Of a stretch of DNA of 64,000 bases, positions 10,043-19,354 are shown one piece after another (position 1 is the stretch's first letter; each line of letters begins with the position of its first letter). This DNA comes from Saccharopolyspora erythraea NRRL 2338 (GTDB lineage: Bacteria; Actinomycetota; Actinomycetes; Mycobacteriales; Pseudonocardiaceae). The notes beneath the pieces are model-generated. The model was not told the origin of the DNA and ran no database searches. It worked only from the letters and a program-made list of their open reading frames with translations. The translations under genes were made by a program, and so were the position numbers. The stretch is from positions 620,001 through 684,000 of the forward strand of contig NC_009142.1 in NCBI RefSeq assembly GCF_000062885.1, in the 5' to 3' direction.

Positions 10043-10441
10043 GTGCCGCACTATCGGATTTCTGAGGTCGCCGGACTGCTGGGCGTCAGCGACGACACGG
10101 TGCGCCGCTGGGTCGACGGCGGCGCCCTTCCCACCGGTCGGGACGCCGGCGGGCGCATCGTCGTGGACGGCGCCGCGCTCGCCCGCTTCGCGCGGGACCA
10201 GGCCAAGTCCACCCCGGACCCGTCCGGGGTGGGGCGCTCGGCGCGCAACCGGCTCGTCGGGCTGGTGACCGAGGTGGTCTCGGACCGCGTCATGTCCCAG
10301 GTGGAGATGCAGTGCGGCCCGCACCGCGTGGTGTCGCTGATGAGCACCGAGGCGGTGCGGGAGCTGGGGCTGGAGCCGGGAGTGCTGGCGGTGGCGGTGG
10401 TCAAGTCGACGACCGTCGTAGTGGAGACACCGGGAGAGTGA
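10043..10441 (+). CDS. HTH-TOBE molybdate-responsive regulator
   Basis: A 132-aa protein made of an excisionase/MerR-type helix-turn-helix (residues 1-50, HYRISEVAGLLGVSDDTVRR) and one TOBE (Mop-like) molybdate-binding domain (about 65-130). This layout is the short, ModE-like regulator often found before actinobacterial modABC. The GTG at 10043 starts the HTH directly; a longer frame reading upstream adds unrelated residues. Its stop overlaps the modA start (TGATG), so it is the first gene of the regulator-modABC operon and probably senses molybdate to control it and perhaps the divergent moaA. Confidence 0.85.
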   Translation: MPHYRISEVAGLLGVSDDTVRRWVDGGALPTGRDAGGRIVVDGAALARFARDQAKSTPDPSGVGRSARNRLVGLVTEVVSDRVMSQVEMQCGPHRVVSLMSTEAVRELGLEPGVLAVAVVKSTTVVVETPGE

Positions 10442-11202
10442 TGATGTCGCGGATCAGGCCGGCGGTGGCGGGGCTGGTGGCGGTCCTGCTGCTCGGCGGC
10501 TGCGGGCAGGCGTCCCCGCAGCAACAGCAACAGGAGCGGACCTTGACCGTGCTGGCCGCGGCATCGCTGACCGAGTCGTTCGACGAGATCGGCAGGCGCT
10601 TCGCTGCCGAGCACCCGGGCGTGCGTGTCCAGTTCGACTACCAGGGCTCGTCGACGCTGGCCGAGCAGATCAACCAGGGGCGCAGCGCCGACGTGTTCGC
10701 CTCCGCCGACACCAGGAACATGGACAAGGCCGCCGCGAACCTCGCGGCCCCGGCGGAGACGTTCGCGACCAACCGGCTGGCCATCGCCGTGCCGAAGGGC
10801 AACCCCGCCCGGGTCGCCTCGCTGGCCGACTTGGCGGCGGCCGGCCGGGTCGTCGTGGTGTGCGCGCCGCAGGTGCCGTGCGGTTCGGCGACGGAAAAAA
10901 TCGAGCGTGCCGCGGGCGTGCGGTTGCGGCCCTCCAGCGAGGAGGACGACGTGAAGGCGGTGCTGCAGAAGGTCTCCGCGGGCGAGGCCGACGCCGGGCT
11001 CGTCTACGTCAGCGACGCCCGGTCCGCGGCGGGCGAGGTCGACTCCGTGGAGTTCCCCGAGTCGGGCAAGGCGGTCAACACCTATCCGATCGCGGCGCTG
11101 AAGAACGCCCCGCAGGCCGAGCTGGCCAAGCAGTTCCTCGCCTACGTGCGCGGACCCGTCGGCCGCGAGGTGCTCACCGCGCACGGGTTCGCGACGCCGT
11201 GA
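10441..11202 (+). CDS. modA: Molybdate ABC transporter substrate-binding lipoprotein ModA
   Basis: A 253-aa lipoprotein with lipobox LLGGC and lipidated Cys 21, followed by a QQQQQ run. The mature part shows the ModA fold motifs LTVLAAASLTESFDEI, GSSTLAEQINQGRSADVF and SEGEADAG-like GEADAGLVYVSDA. It captures molybdate (and probably tungstate) outside the membrane. The start overlaps the regulator stop, and its own stop overlaps the modB GTG. Confidence 0.95.
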   Translation: MMSRIRPAVAGLVAVLLLGGCGQASPQQQQQERTLTVLAAASLTESFDEIGRRFAAEHPGVRVQFDYQGSSTLAEQINQGRSADVFASADTRNMDKAAANLAAPAETFATNRLAIAVPKGNPARVASLADLAAAGRVVVVCAPQVPCGSATEKIERAAGVRLRPSSEEDDVKAVLQKVSAGEADAGLVYVSDARSAAGEVDSVEFPESGKAVNTYPIAALKNAPQAELAKQFLAYVRGPVGREVLTAHGFATP

Positions 11203-12038
11203 CGCCCGCAGCCGGGGTCGAAGAGGGCCGGAAGCGGTCGCGGCGCTCCCGCGGGCACCAGGTCGCGGTGCCCGGTGTGCTGTGGGTGCCCGCGATGCTC
11301 GGTCTGGCGCTGATCGTGCTGCCGGTGGCGGGCCTGTTCCTGCGGGTCGACCCGGTGCGGTTGCCTGCGCTGCTGAGCAGCGACGCCGCGCTGAGCGCGC
11401 TGGAGCTGTCGGTGCGCACCGGACTGATCTCGACCGCGCTGGCGCTGGTGCTCGGCGGTCCGCTGGCCGTGGTGCTGGCCAGGTCGGGGATCCGCGGAAT
11501 GCGGGTCGTGCGCGGGCTCGTGCTGCTGCCGCTCGTGCTGCCGCCGGTGGTCGGTGGCCTGGCGCTGCTCTACCTGCTTGGCCGGACGGGCCTGGCGGGG
11601 CAGGCGCTGGAGGTCGTCGGCGTCCGGCTGCCCTACACGACCGCCGCGGTGGTGCTGGCCCAGACGTTCGTCGCGATGCCGTTCCTGGTCGTGGGGCTGG
11701 AGGGTGCGCTGCGCACGGCCGGCGCCCGCTACGAGCAGATCGCGGCGACCCTGGGCGCGGGGCCGTGGCTGGCGTTCCGGCGGGTGACGGTGCCGCTGCT
11801 GCTGCCCGCGCTCGGGTCCAGCCTCGTGCTCACCTTCGCCAGGGCGCTCGGCGAGTTCGGCGCGACGATCACGTTCGCGGGGAGCCTGCAGGGCACCACC
11901 CGCACGCTGCCGCTGGCCATCTACACCACGGCGCAGTCCGATGTGGATGCCGCGGTGGCGATGTCGTTGCTGCTGGTGGTGGTCGCGCTGCTGGTCATCG
12001 TGGTCGCGCGGCCGAAGGCCGTGGAGGGGCAGTCGTGA
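11199..12038 (+). CDS. modB: Molybdate ABC transporter permease ModB
   Basis: A 279-aa inner-membrane permease with about six membrane segments. The EAA loop for contact with ModC is visible (IAATLGAGPWLAFRRVTVPLL), followed by the family-typical ARALGEFGATITFAGS. The GTG at 11199 overlaps the modA stop by four bases. A hydrophilic N-terminus of about 25 residues precedes the first membrane segment. Confidence 0.94.
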   Translation: MTPAAGVEEGRKRSRRSRGHQVAVPGVLWVPAMLGLALIVLPVAGLFLRVDPVRLPALLSSDAALSALELSVRTGLISTALALVLGGPLAVVLARSGIRGMRVVRGLVLLPLVLPPVVGGLALLYLLGRTGLAGQALEVVGVRLPYTTAAVVLAQTFVAMPFLVVGLEGALRTAGARYEQIAATLGAGPWLAFRRVTVPLLLPALGSSLVLTFARALGEFGATITFAGSLQGTTRTLPLAIYTTAQSDVDAAVAMSLLLVVVALLVIVVARPKAVEGQS

Positions 12039-12078
12039 CGGGAGCGTTGCCGGGTGCGGTCCGGCCGGAGGTGTGGTC

Positions 12079-13239
12079 ATGAGCCTGCGGGCCGACATCG
12101 AGGTGCGGCGCGACGAGTTCGCGCTGGGCGCGGAGCTGACCGTCGCGCCGGGCCGGGTCCTGGCGGTGCTCGGGCCGAACGGGGCGGGCAAGTCGACGCT
12201 GCTGTCGGCGTTGTCCGGCCTGCTCACGCCCGACCGGGGACGCATCGAGCTGGGCGGGCACGTGTGGCTCGACACCGAGCGGCGGGTCCGGGTGCCGACA
12301 CACCGCAGGGGTGTCGGGCTCCTCGCGCAGAACGCACTGCTCTTCCCCTACCTGACGGCCCTGGAGAACGTCGCGTTCGGACCCCGTGCGTCCGGGCTCG
12401 GCAAGGCCGAGGCCCGGCGGACGGCCGCGCACTGGCTGTCCGAAGTGGACGCCGCGGAGCTGGCCGACCGCAAGCCCGGGCAGCTCTCGGGAGGTCAGGC
12501 GCAGCGGGTCGCGCTGGCGCGGGCCTTGGCGGCGGACCCGAAGCTGCTGCTGCTCGACGAGCCGCTGGCCGCGCTCGACATCGACGCCGCGCCCGCGATG
12601 CGAGGACTGCTGCACCGCGTGCTGCGCCGGCAGCAGCGCCCGACCGTGCTGGTCACCCACGACGTCCTCGACGCCGTGGTGCTGGCAGACGAACTGGTCG
12701 TGCTGCTCGACGGGCGGATCGTCGAGGCGGGGCCGACCAGGCAGGTGCTCTCCCGGCCGAGGGAGGCGTTCACCGCGCGCATCGCCGGGCTCAACCTGCT
12801 GCCCGGCGTCGCCGCGGACGGCGGGCTCGAGCTGGTGGGCGGCACGACGGCGAGCGTGGCAATGGAGCCAGGCAGCGGAGCGGCCGGCGGGGCCGAAGGC
12901 CAGGACGGCGCCGCCGTCGCGCTCCACGGCCGGGTCGCCGAGCCGCTGGAAGCCGGCGAACCCGCCGCGGCGGTGTTCGCGCCGTCGGCGGTCGCGGTGC
13001 ATCGGGATCGCCCGCACGGCAGCCCGCGCAACACGATCCCGGTCCGCCTCACCGGTCTCGAACCGCGCGGTGACGTGGTGCGGGTGCGAGGCGCGGTGCG
13101 GGACTGCCCGCTGGCCGCCGACGTCACGCCCGCCGCCGTCGCCGACCTGTCGCTGGTCCCGGGTGACGAGGTCTGGTTCGTGGTCAAGGCCGCAGAGGTG
13201 GCAATCCACCCCGTCTCCGGAGGATCATCTGGGGCGTGA
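12079..13239 (+). CDS. modC: Molybdate ABC transporter ATPase ModC with C-terminal TOBE
   Basis: A 386-aa ATP-binding subunit. Walker A is GPNGAGKST (32-40), the signature LSGGQ (136-140), Walker B LLLLDEP (156-162) and the H-loop histidine 194. Residues about 310-385 form a TOBE-type domain that in this family binds molybdate and limits uptake. The ATG at 12079 is 40 bases after modB. Its stop overlaps the next gene's GTG by four bases. Confidence 0.94.
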   Translation: MSLRADIEVRRDEFALGAELTVAPGRVLAVLGPNGAGKSTLLSALSGLLTPDRGRIELGGHVWLDTERRVRVPTHRRGVGLLAQNALLFPYLTALENVAFGPRASGLGKAEARRTAAHWLSEVDAAELADRKPGQLSGGQAQRVALARALAADPKLLLLDEPLAALDIDAAPAMRGLLHRVLRRQQRPTVLVTHDVLDAVVLADELVVLLDGRIVEAGPTRQVLSRPREAFTARIAGLNLLPGVAADGGLELVGGTTASVAMEPGSGAAGGAEGQDGAAVALHGRVAEPLEAGEPAAAVFAPSAVAVHRDRPHGSPRNTIPVRLTGLEPRGDVVRVRGAVRDCPLAADVTPAAVADLSLVPGDEVWFVVKAAEVAIHPVSGGSSGA

Positions 13240-14030
13240 CTGAACCAGCCCCCTGGACCTACCTGATGGACATGGACGGCGTGCTGGTGCACGAGGAGCA
13301 CATGGTGCCCGGCGCGGACACCTTCCTCAACGCACTGCGCGAGCACGACATCCCGTTCATGGTGTTCACCAACAACTCGATCTACACCCCGCGCGACCTG
13401 CGGGCCAGGCTGCACCGCACCGGCCTCGACGTGCCGGAGGAGGCGATCTGGACCTCCGCGCTGGCCACCGCCCAGTTCCTGGAGAAGCAGCGGCCCGGCG
13501 GCTCGGCGTTCGTCGTCGGCGAGTCCGGGCTGACCACCGCGCTGCACAACATCGGCTACGTCCTCACCGACCGCGAGCCCGACTACGTCATCCTCGGCGA
13601 GACCAGGACCTACAGCTTCGAGGCGATCACCAAGGCGATCAGGCTGGTCGAGGGGGGCGCCCGGTTCATCGCCACCAACCCCGACGAGAAGGGCCCGAGC
13701 CGGGAGGGCACGCTGCCCGCCACCGGCGCGGTCGCCGCGCTGATCGAGCGCGTCACCGGGCGGGCGCCGTACTACGTCGGCAAGCCGAACCCGCTGATGA
13801 TGCGGTCGGCGCTGCGGCAGCTCGGGGTGCACTCGGAGAACACGCTGATGATCGGCGACCGGATGGACACCGACGTCCGGTCGGGGCTGGAGTCCGGGCT
13901 CCAGACGATCCTGGTGCTCTCGGGCATCTCCGACGAGCACACCGCGGAGCTGTTCCCGTACCGGCCGACCAAGGTCGTGCGTTCCATCGCCGACCTGATC
14001 GAGCACGTCAAGGACCCGTTCTGGGCCTGA
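13236..14030 (+). CDS. HAD-IIA (NagD-type) phosphatase
   Basis: A 264-aa cytoplasmic HAD-family hydrolase. The nucleophile motif is DMDGVLV (12-18), the second motif VFTNNS, and the C-terminal block KPNPLMM...[13 protein letters not shown] carries the Lys and acid residues. This subfamily dephosphorylates small metabolites such as sugar or nucleoside monophosphates; the substrate here is unknown. Four-base overlap with modC suggests cotranscription, though no molybdenum role is known. Confidence 0.88.
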   Translation: MTEPAPWTYLMDMDGVLVHEEHMVPGADTFLNALREHDIPFMVFTNNSIYTPRDLRARLHRTGLDVPEEAIWTSALATAQFLEKQRPGGSAFVVGESGLTTALHNIGYVLTDREPDYVILGETRTYSFEAITKAIRLVEGGARFIATNPDEKGPSREGTLPATGAVAALIERVTGRAPYYVGKPNPLMMRSALRQLGVHSENTLMIGDRMDTDVRSGLESGLQTILVLSGISDEHTAELFPYRPTKVVRSIADLIEHVKDPFWA

Positions 14031-14039
14031 GGCGGCGCG

Positions 14040-14378
14040 TCAGGCCGGGGGTGACGTCTTCGCGGCGCGGACGTCGTCACCGCCCGGCCGCCGGCCGGCG
14101 GCCGCGGCGCGTTCGGCGCAGCAGGGGCACTCGTGCTCTGTCGTCGCGCCCGGTGCCCGGTTGAGCTCGTCGGCGAGCCGCTCGGCGGCGTCGCGCACCA
14201 TTTCGGCGCGACCGCCGATCGAGCCGCCCCAGTGCCGCTGCGCGGCGGCGAGCCGGTCGAGCAGGTCCGACTGCAACCGCAGCCGTTCGACCTGTTCCCA
14301 GGTCGCAGTGCCGTCGCGGCGCCGCAACACCCGTTCGATGACCGCCGCCACCCGCTCCAGTTCGAGGTCGGTGATCAT
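14040..14378 (-). CDS. Hypothetical protein with CPCC motif (112 aa)
   Basis: A 112-aa hydrophilic, mostly helical protein. Residues 1-75 look amphipathic (LERVAAVIERVLRRRDG, RLRLQSDLLDRLAAAQRHWGG). A HECPCCAE motif near residue 83 could bind a metal. ATG at 14378 follows AGGGGGGC. It converges with the HAD gene with nine bases between stops. I do not recognise a family. Confidence 0.65.
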   Translation of the reverse strand: MITDLELERVAAVIERVLRRRDGTATWEQVERLRLQSDLLDRLAAAQRHWGGSIGGRAEMVRDAAERLADELNRAPGATTEHECPCCAERAAAAGRRPGGDDVRAAKTSPPA

Positions 14379-14469
14379 GTGCCCCCCTGGTCTGGTGAAA
14401 GCCGGACACCAGATGGGAGGGGCGCGCGACCCGCTACACACGGAACTGTGACGCAACTCACTTCATGGG

Positions 14470-14868
14470 TCAGCGCACGTGGTAGAGCCGATGCGCGTCG
14501 GTGTCGACGATGCGCTTGCCCAGCGGGAACAGCGACACCGGCACCAGCTTGAAGTTCGCGACGCCGAGCGGGATGCCGATGACCGTCACGCACTGCGCCA
14601 GGCCGGTGACGATGTGCCCGAGCGCCAGCCACCAGCCCGCCAGCACCACCCACAGGACGTTGCCGACCATCGAGAACGCGCCCGCGTCGGGCTCGTCGGC
14701 CAGCCGCCTGCCGAACGGCCACAGCGCGAAGTTGGCCATCCGGAACGAGGCGATCGCGAACGGGATTCCCACCACCGTGATGGCCAGCACGGCACCGGCC
14801 ACCACGTAGCCCAGCGCCATCAGCAGGCCGCCGAAGATGAGCCAGACGATGTTGAGCAACAACCTCAT
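14470..14868 (-). CDS. YccF-family membrane protein
   Basis: A 132-aa integral membrane protein with two repeated halves, each with a hydrophobic segment and a conserved TVVGIPFAIASFRMANFALWPFG / TVIGIPLGVANFKLVPVSLFPLG-type block. This tandem pattern is the YccF family, whose function is unknown. Its place after moaA2 fits Rv0870c in mycobacteria. Confidence 0.85.
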   Translation of the reverse strand: MRLLLNIVWLIFGGLLMALGYVVAGAVLAITVVGIPFAIASFRMANFALWPFGRRLADEPDAGAFSMVGNVLWVVLAGWWLALGHIVTGLAQCVTVIGIPLGVANFKLVPVSLFPLGKRIVDTDAHRLYHVR

Positions 14869-14947
14869 ACCACCAGCCTGACACCCGTCGGGCCCGACGC
14901 ACTCGGGTGCGACCCCGAGATTCCGCCCCGGACCCTCAGGGTTTCTT

Positions 14948-15024
14948 CGAACTCACTTTGCGTAGCGGTTCCGGCGGCGCCGGTTGCGCGGGTGGGCCAA
15001 GCGGCTGCGCCGCGTCGAAGAAGC
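14948..15024 (+). repeat. Dispersed intergenic repeat, copy 1
   Basis: From about GAACTCACTTTGCGTAGCGG to AGCGGCTGCGCCGCGTCGAA the sequence is clearly related to 54241-54304. The shared core is GGGC-AGCGGCTGCGCCGC-TCGAAG and an ACTCAC...GCGT-GCGGT left end. It fills the space between the YccF and PhzF genes. Confidence 0.65.
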
Positions 15025-15050
15025 GTCAAAGGCGGACCCCGAGAGGGTGA

Positions 15051-15836
15051 TCACGCCAGCAGTTCGCCTTCGAGGACCGTGACGGCTCGGCCGCGCAGGC
15101 CGACGCGGTCGCCGCGCAGGGTCATCCGCACCGTGCCGCCGCGGGCCGACGCCTGCTCGCCGACGAACTCGGCGCCGTGGCCGGTGCGGTCGAGGCGGGT
15201 CGACCACCACGCGGCCAGCGTGCAGTGCGCGGAGCCGGTGACCGGGTCCTCCGGGATGCCGACGCGGGGCGCGAAGACCCGGCTGACGAAGTCGACGCCG
15301 TCGTGGTCGCCGGGGGCGGTCACGACCACGCCCGGCTTGGGCACCTGCACCAGCGCGTCGAAGTCGGGGTGCAACGCCCGGACCTCCGCCGCCGACGCCG
15401 CCCGCACCAGCAGCTTCGTGGCGCCCTCGGCGACCTGCTCGATGGTGATGCCGGGCAGTCCCGCGGTCAGCTCCTCCGGCGGCTCTACCGGTTCGGGCAC
15501 GTCGACGGGGAAGTCCATCTCGATCCAGCCGTCCTCGCCCGCGGTGCAGCGCAGCTCCCCGCTGGCGGTGTCGAACAGCTGGTCACCGCCGAGGACGTGC
15601 GCGGTGGCCAGCGTCGCGTGCCCGCACAGGGGCACCTCGGTGTCCGGGGTGAACCAGCGCAGCGGCTTGGCCGGCGCGTCCCCGCCCACCACGACGAACG
15701 CGGTCTCGGAGTGCTTCAGCTCCGCCGCGACGGACTGCATCCACGCCGCGTCGGCGGGCGCGTCGAGCAGCACCACCCCGGCCGGGTTGCCGCTGAAGGC
15801 TCGGTCCGTGAAGGAGTCGACGACGTAGGCGCGCAC
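15051..15836 (-). CDS. PhzF-family isomerase-like protein
   Basis: A 261-aa protein with the PhzF/DapF two-lobed fold. It starts [20 protein letters not shown]; the catalytic acid is Glu 44 in KHSETAF. The second lobe contains [16 protein letters not shown], typical of PhzF proteins. No other phenazine genes are nearby, so this is a stand-alone member whose substrate is unknown. Confidence 0.88.
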   Translation of the reverse strand: MRAYVVDSFTDRAFSGNPAGVVLLDAPADAAWMQSVAAELKHSETAFVVVGGDAPAKPLRWFTPDTEVPLCGHATLATAHVLGGDQLFDTASGELRCTAGEDGWIEMDFPVDVPEPVEPPEELTAGLPGITIEQVAEGATKLLVRAASAAEVRALHPDFDALVQVPKPGVVVTAPGDHDGVDFVSRVFAPRVGIPEDPVTGSAHCTLAAWWSTRLDRTGHGAEFVGEQASARGGTVRMTLRGDRVGLRGRAVTVLEGELLA

Positions 15837-15926
15837 GGGGGCACTCTATGGGAAACGACGGCTCGACTCGGCGCGGATGCCCGGGTGAAGATGCCGTGGT
15901 CCACGTCACGACAACGAGGAGGCGGT

Positions 15927-17543
15927 ATGCCTGCCGAACTCAGCTATGCCTCGGGAACCTCCGACGTGCCGCTGCTCGGCGACACCATCGGCGGGAACCT
16001 CGACCGGACGGCCGCGCGGTTCCCGGAGCGAGACGCGCTGATCGAGCACACGACCGGGCGCCGCTGGAGCTACCGCGAGTTCGTGGCCGATGTGGACGCC
16101 CTCGCGCTCGGCCTCCTCGGCGCGGGCATCACCAAGGGCGACCGGGTGGGCATCTGGTCGCCGAACCGGGCCGAGTGGACGCTCGTGCAGTACGCGACGG
16201 CGAGGATCGGCGCGATCCTGGTCAACATCAACCCGTCCTACCGGGTGCACGAGCTGGAGTACGTGCTCGACCAGGCCGGGATCCGGATGCTGGTCTCGGC
16301 GCGGGCGTTCAAGACCTCCGACTACGTCTCGATGGTCGAGCAGGTGCGGGCGAAGTGCGCGGCGCTGGAGCGGGTCGTCTTCCTCGACGGCGACGAGTGG
16401 GACGCGCTGTTCGACCGCGACGGCGACCCGGCGCGGCTGGCCGCGATCGAGCTGTCGGCCGACGACCCGATCAACATCCAGTACACCTCGGGCACGACCG
16501 GTTTCCCCAAGGGCGCGACGCTGTCGCACCACAACATCCTCAACAACGGCTTCTTCGTCGGCGAGCTGTGCCGCTACACCGAGGCCGACCGGGTGTGCAT
16601 CCCGGTGCCCTTCTACCACTGCTTCGGCATGGTGATGGGCAACCTGGCCTGCACCAGCCGCGGCGCGGCGATGGTCATCCCGTCGGAGGGCTTCGACCCG
16701 CGCACCGCGCTGGCCGCGGTCGCCGAGGAGCGCTGCACCTCGCTCTACGGCGTGCCGACGATGTTCATCGCCGAGCTCGACCACCCGGAGTTCGCCGACT
16801 TCGACCTGTCGTCGCTGCGCACCGGGATCATGGCAGGCTCGCCCTGCCCGGTCGAGGTGATGAAGCAGGTCATCGACCGGATGGGCATGGCGGAGGTGGC
16901 GATCTGCTACGGCATGACCGAGACATCGCCGGTCTCAACGCAGACCCGCGCCGACGACTCGCTGGAGCGGCGGGTGTCCACGGTGGGCCGCGTCGGTCCG
17001 CACCTGGAGGTCAAGATCGTCGACCCGGCGACCGGGCTGACCGTGCCGCGCGGCGAGCCCGGCGAGCTGTGCACCCGCGGGTACTCGGTGATGCTGGGCT
17101 ACTGGGAGCAGGCCGACAAGACCGCCGAGGTCATCGACGCCGCGCGCTGGATGCACACCGGCGACCTGGCGGTCATGGACGCCGACGACTACGTCGGCAT
17201 CACCGGCCGGATCAAGGACATGGTGATCCGGGGCGGGGAGAACATCTACCCGCGGGAGATCGAGGAGTTCCTCTACACCCACCCGGACATCCTCGACGCG
17301 CAGGTCGTAGGTGTCCCGGACGCGCGGTACGGCGAGGAGCTGATGGCCTGGGTGCGGCTGCGGGAGGGCGCGGCCGAGCTCACCGTTGAGGCGTTGCGCG
17401 AGTTCTGCACCGGCAAGCTCGCGCACTACAAGATCCCGCGCTACGTGCACGTGGTCGAGGAGTTCCCGATGACCGTCACGGGCAAGGTCCGCAAGGTCGA
17501 GATGCGGGAGGAGGCCAAGCGCCTGCTCGGCCTCGACACCTGA
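15927..17543 (+). CDS. Fatty acyl-CoA synthetase (AMP-binding)
   Basis: A 538-aa adenylate-forming ligase activating a fatty acid to acyl-CoA. Visible motifs are [11 protein letters not shown] (ATP loop), [22 protein letters not shown] and the catalytic-Lys block [17 protein letters not shown] near the C-terminus; all core residues appear present. ATG 15927 follows GAGGAGGCGGT. Divergent from the phzF-like gene; stands alone, with a hairpin downstream. Confidence 0.93.
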   Translation: MPAELSYASGTSDVPLLGDTIGGNLDRTAARFPERDALIEHTTGRRWSYREFVADVDALALGLLGAGITKGDRVGIWSPNRAEWTLVQYATARIGAILVNINPSYRVHELEYVLDQAGIRMLVSARAFKTSDYVSMVEQVRAKCAALERVVFLDGDEWDALFDRDGDPARLAAIELSADDPINIQYTSGTTGFPKGATLSHHNILNNGFFVGELCRYTEADRVCIPVPFYHCFGMVMGNLACTSRGAAMVIPSEGFDPRTALAAVAEERCTSLYGVPTMFIAELDHPEFADFDLSSLRTGIMAGSPCPVEVMKQVIDRMGMAEVAICYGMTETSPVSTQTRADDSLERRVSTVGRVGPHLEVKIVDPATGLTVPRGEPGELCTRGYSVMLGYWEQADKTAEVIDAARWMHTGDLAVMDADDYVGITGRIKDMVIRGGENIYPREIEEFLYTHPDILDAQVVGVPDARYGEELMAWVRLREGAAELTVEALREFCTGKLAHYKIPRYVHVVEEFPMTVTGKVRKVEMREEAKRLLGLDT

Positions 17544-17584
17544 GGTGCGGTGCGGGCCACGGCGATGGCGGGGTTTGAAAGCGG

Positions 17585-17626
17585 GGTGCCCAGGGACGAC
17601 CGCGGGGTGGCTCGCTGACAAAGCGG
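17585..17626 (+). repeat. Direct repeat left of the type VII module
   Basis: GGTGCCCAGGGACGACCGCG followed by GGGTGGCTCGCTGACAAAGC. It matches 31480-31520 in the same orientation with two substitutions and one single-base gap in the first 39 bases. It lies between the acyl-CoA synthetase and the first type VII gene. Confidence 0.75.
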
Positions 17627-17647
17627 CCGCCGACGCAGGTCGGGGGA

Positions 17648-17669
17648 GTCTCCCGCCACGGCGGGAGAC
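17648..17669 (+). terminator. Perfect 9-bp hairpin before the type VII operon
   Basis: GTCTCCCGC (17648-17656) pairs with GCGGGAGAC (17661-17669) around CACG. It lies 105 bases after the synthetase stop and probably ends that transcript. Confidence 0.6.
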
Positions 17670-17774
17670 CTGCTCTGACCTCAGACGACCACCGCGCGAT
17701 GCGGTCGGTGATCCTCGTCGGGGGATCCCGCGGATCGTCCCTTCCAGCGGAAGGCCGCTAGTACCATTCCGCGG

Positions 17775-18020
17775 GTGGCACGAGAGTACGACGCGCAGCT
17801 CCTCGAGTCGGTGGCCGTCCGGCGCGGGCGGTTGCGCGAATCGTTGCTGTGGGGCCGAGCCCGCCGCCAGATGGCGACCGTCGACAACCTCAAGCGCCTC
17901 GCGATCAGCGTCGTGGTCGCGGCCGTGTGCTGCGCGGGCTGCGTCGGCTGGTCGTTCCTGGAGAACGCGCTGGCGCAGCAGAAGCGCCAGCAGACCACGA
18001 GCAGCCAGGTGGTGCGATGA
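17775..18020 (+). CDS. Small membrane protein at the head of the type VII operon
   Basis: An 81-aa protein with a basic, helical N-terminus (QLLESVAVRRGRLRESLL), one membrane segment (about 42-62, LAISVVVAAVCCAGCVGW) and a polar tail. Its stop overlaps the eccD ATG (ATGA), so it is translated with the secretion genes. It is not EccB or EccE. A small accessory or assembly role is inferred from position only. Confidence 0.75.
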   Translation: MAREYDAQLLESVAVRRGRLRESLLWGRARRQMATVDNLKRLAISVVVAAVCCAGCVGWSFLENALAQQKRQQTTSSQVVR

Positions 18021-19336
18021 CCCCGCCGCAGGCGACCGGAACGCTCACTCGCCTGACCCTCGCGGCCCCGTGGCGCCGGGTCGACCTCGTCCTCCCCTCT
18101 GAGACGCCGCTGGGCGAGTTGCTGCCGGAGATCGTGCGGCTGCTCGGTTACCAGACGGCCGAGTCGCCCGAGGCATACCGCATCTCGCTGTTCGACGGCC
18201 GGGTCGTCGAGCTCGACCAGAGCCTGCGCTCGGCCGCGGTGCCCGACGGTGCGCTGCTGCGCGTCGACCGGATCAGCGAGGCGCCGATGCCCGCGGTGGT
18301 CCACGACGTGACCGACGAGGTCGCCGACGACCTGGACCGCCGGCCCGGTCGCTGGGGGGACGACGCCCGCCGCTGGCTGGCGACCGCGGTCATCTCCGCC
18401 GCCGCGGTCTGGGCCACGCTGCTCGCGGCGCCGACAACACCCCCGCCCGTGCTCGTGGCGGCCGGGCTGATCGCCCTCGTCGGCGGCACCGCGCTGGCGC
18501 TGCCCGGCGCCCGCGTGATCGGAACGGCGGTGCTGCTCGCGGGCGCCGCGGCCACCGCGACCGCGGTTCCGCACTGGCTGGCCGAGTGGCCGCTGCGCTC
18601 GCTGGCCTGGGCGGTGCTGGTCGGGTTGACGGTGCTGGCGGCCGGTGCCGCCAACGGCCGGTTGCGTGCGGGTGCGACCGGCGCGGGCACGCTTCTCGGT
18701 CTCCTCGGGCTCTGGGCGGTGCCCAGCGCACTGCACCTTCCCATCGAGCGGACCGCGACGCTGCTCGCGATCGTCTCGACGGTCGTGCTCGGTCTGCTGC
18801 CCAGGCTCGCCCTGGTGACCTCCGGGTTGACCCGGCTCGACGACCAGCAGCTCGGCGAGCGGCCGACGACCCGCAGCTCGGTCCGCGCCGCGGTGGACTC
18901 CGCGCACCGAGGCCTCGCGCTGGCCGTGGTGTTCGCCGCCGCCTCGGCCGCGCTCGCGGGCTGGAACCTCGCGCACGCCTCCAACGGCTGGGCCGTCGCG
19001 CTGGCCTGCCTGCTGGGCGTCACCACGTGCCTGCGCGCCCGTGCCTGCCCGCTCACCGCCGAGGTGGTGAGCCTGACCGCCGCGACGCTGGTGGTAGTCG
19101 TCGGACTGGTGAGCAACTGGCTGTTCGTCGCGCCGGCGCAGTGGTGGGGCGGCGTGCTGGTGGCGGTCGCGGTGCTGAGCATCGGCTTCGCAGCGCTGGC
19201 CTACCGGCCGCCGGCGCACGTGCGGGCCCGCGCCCGGCAGCTCGCCGACCGCGTCGAGGGCGTCGCGGTGGTGGCGATGGTCCCGGTCGCCGTCGGCGTC
19301 TTCGGGATCTACGAACGCCTGCTGCAAACGTTCTGA
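18017..19336 (+). CDS. eccD: Type VII secretion integral membrane protein EccD
   Basis: A 439-aa membrane protein. Residues 1-95 form a ubiquitin-like domain (TRLTLAAPWRRVDLVLPSET, LLGYQ, DGALLRVDRI). From about 120 on there are ten to eleven hydrophobic segments that should form the EccD dimer core of the secretion channel. This domain order and length match EccD. It overlaps the preceding small gene by four bases and is followed by the ATPase gene 18 bases later. Confidence 0.9.
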   Translation: MTPPQATGTLTRLTLAAPWRRVDLVLPSETPLGELLPEIVRLLGYQTAESPEAYRISLFDGRVVELDQSLRSAAVPDGALLRVDRISEAPMPAVVHDVTDEVADDLDRRPGRWGDDARRWLATAVISAAAVWATLLAAPTTPPPVLVAAGLIALVGGTALALPGARVIGTAVLLAGAAATATAVPHWLAEWPLRSLAWAVLVGLTVLAAGAANGRLRAGATGAGTLLGLLGLWAVPSALHLPIERTATLLAIVSTVVLGLLPRLALVTSGLTRLDDQQLGERPTTRSSVRAAVDSAHRGLALAVVFAAASAALAGWNLAHASNGWAVALACLLGVTTCLRARACPLTAEVVSLTAATLVVVVGLVSNWLFVAPAQWWGGVLVAVAVLSIGFAALAYRPPAHVRARARQLADRVEGVAVVAMVPVAVGVFGIYERLLQTF

Positions 19337-19354
19337 CCACGGAAGGGCTCTCCA

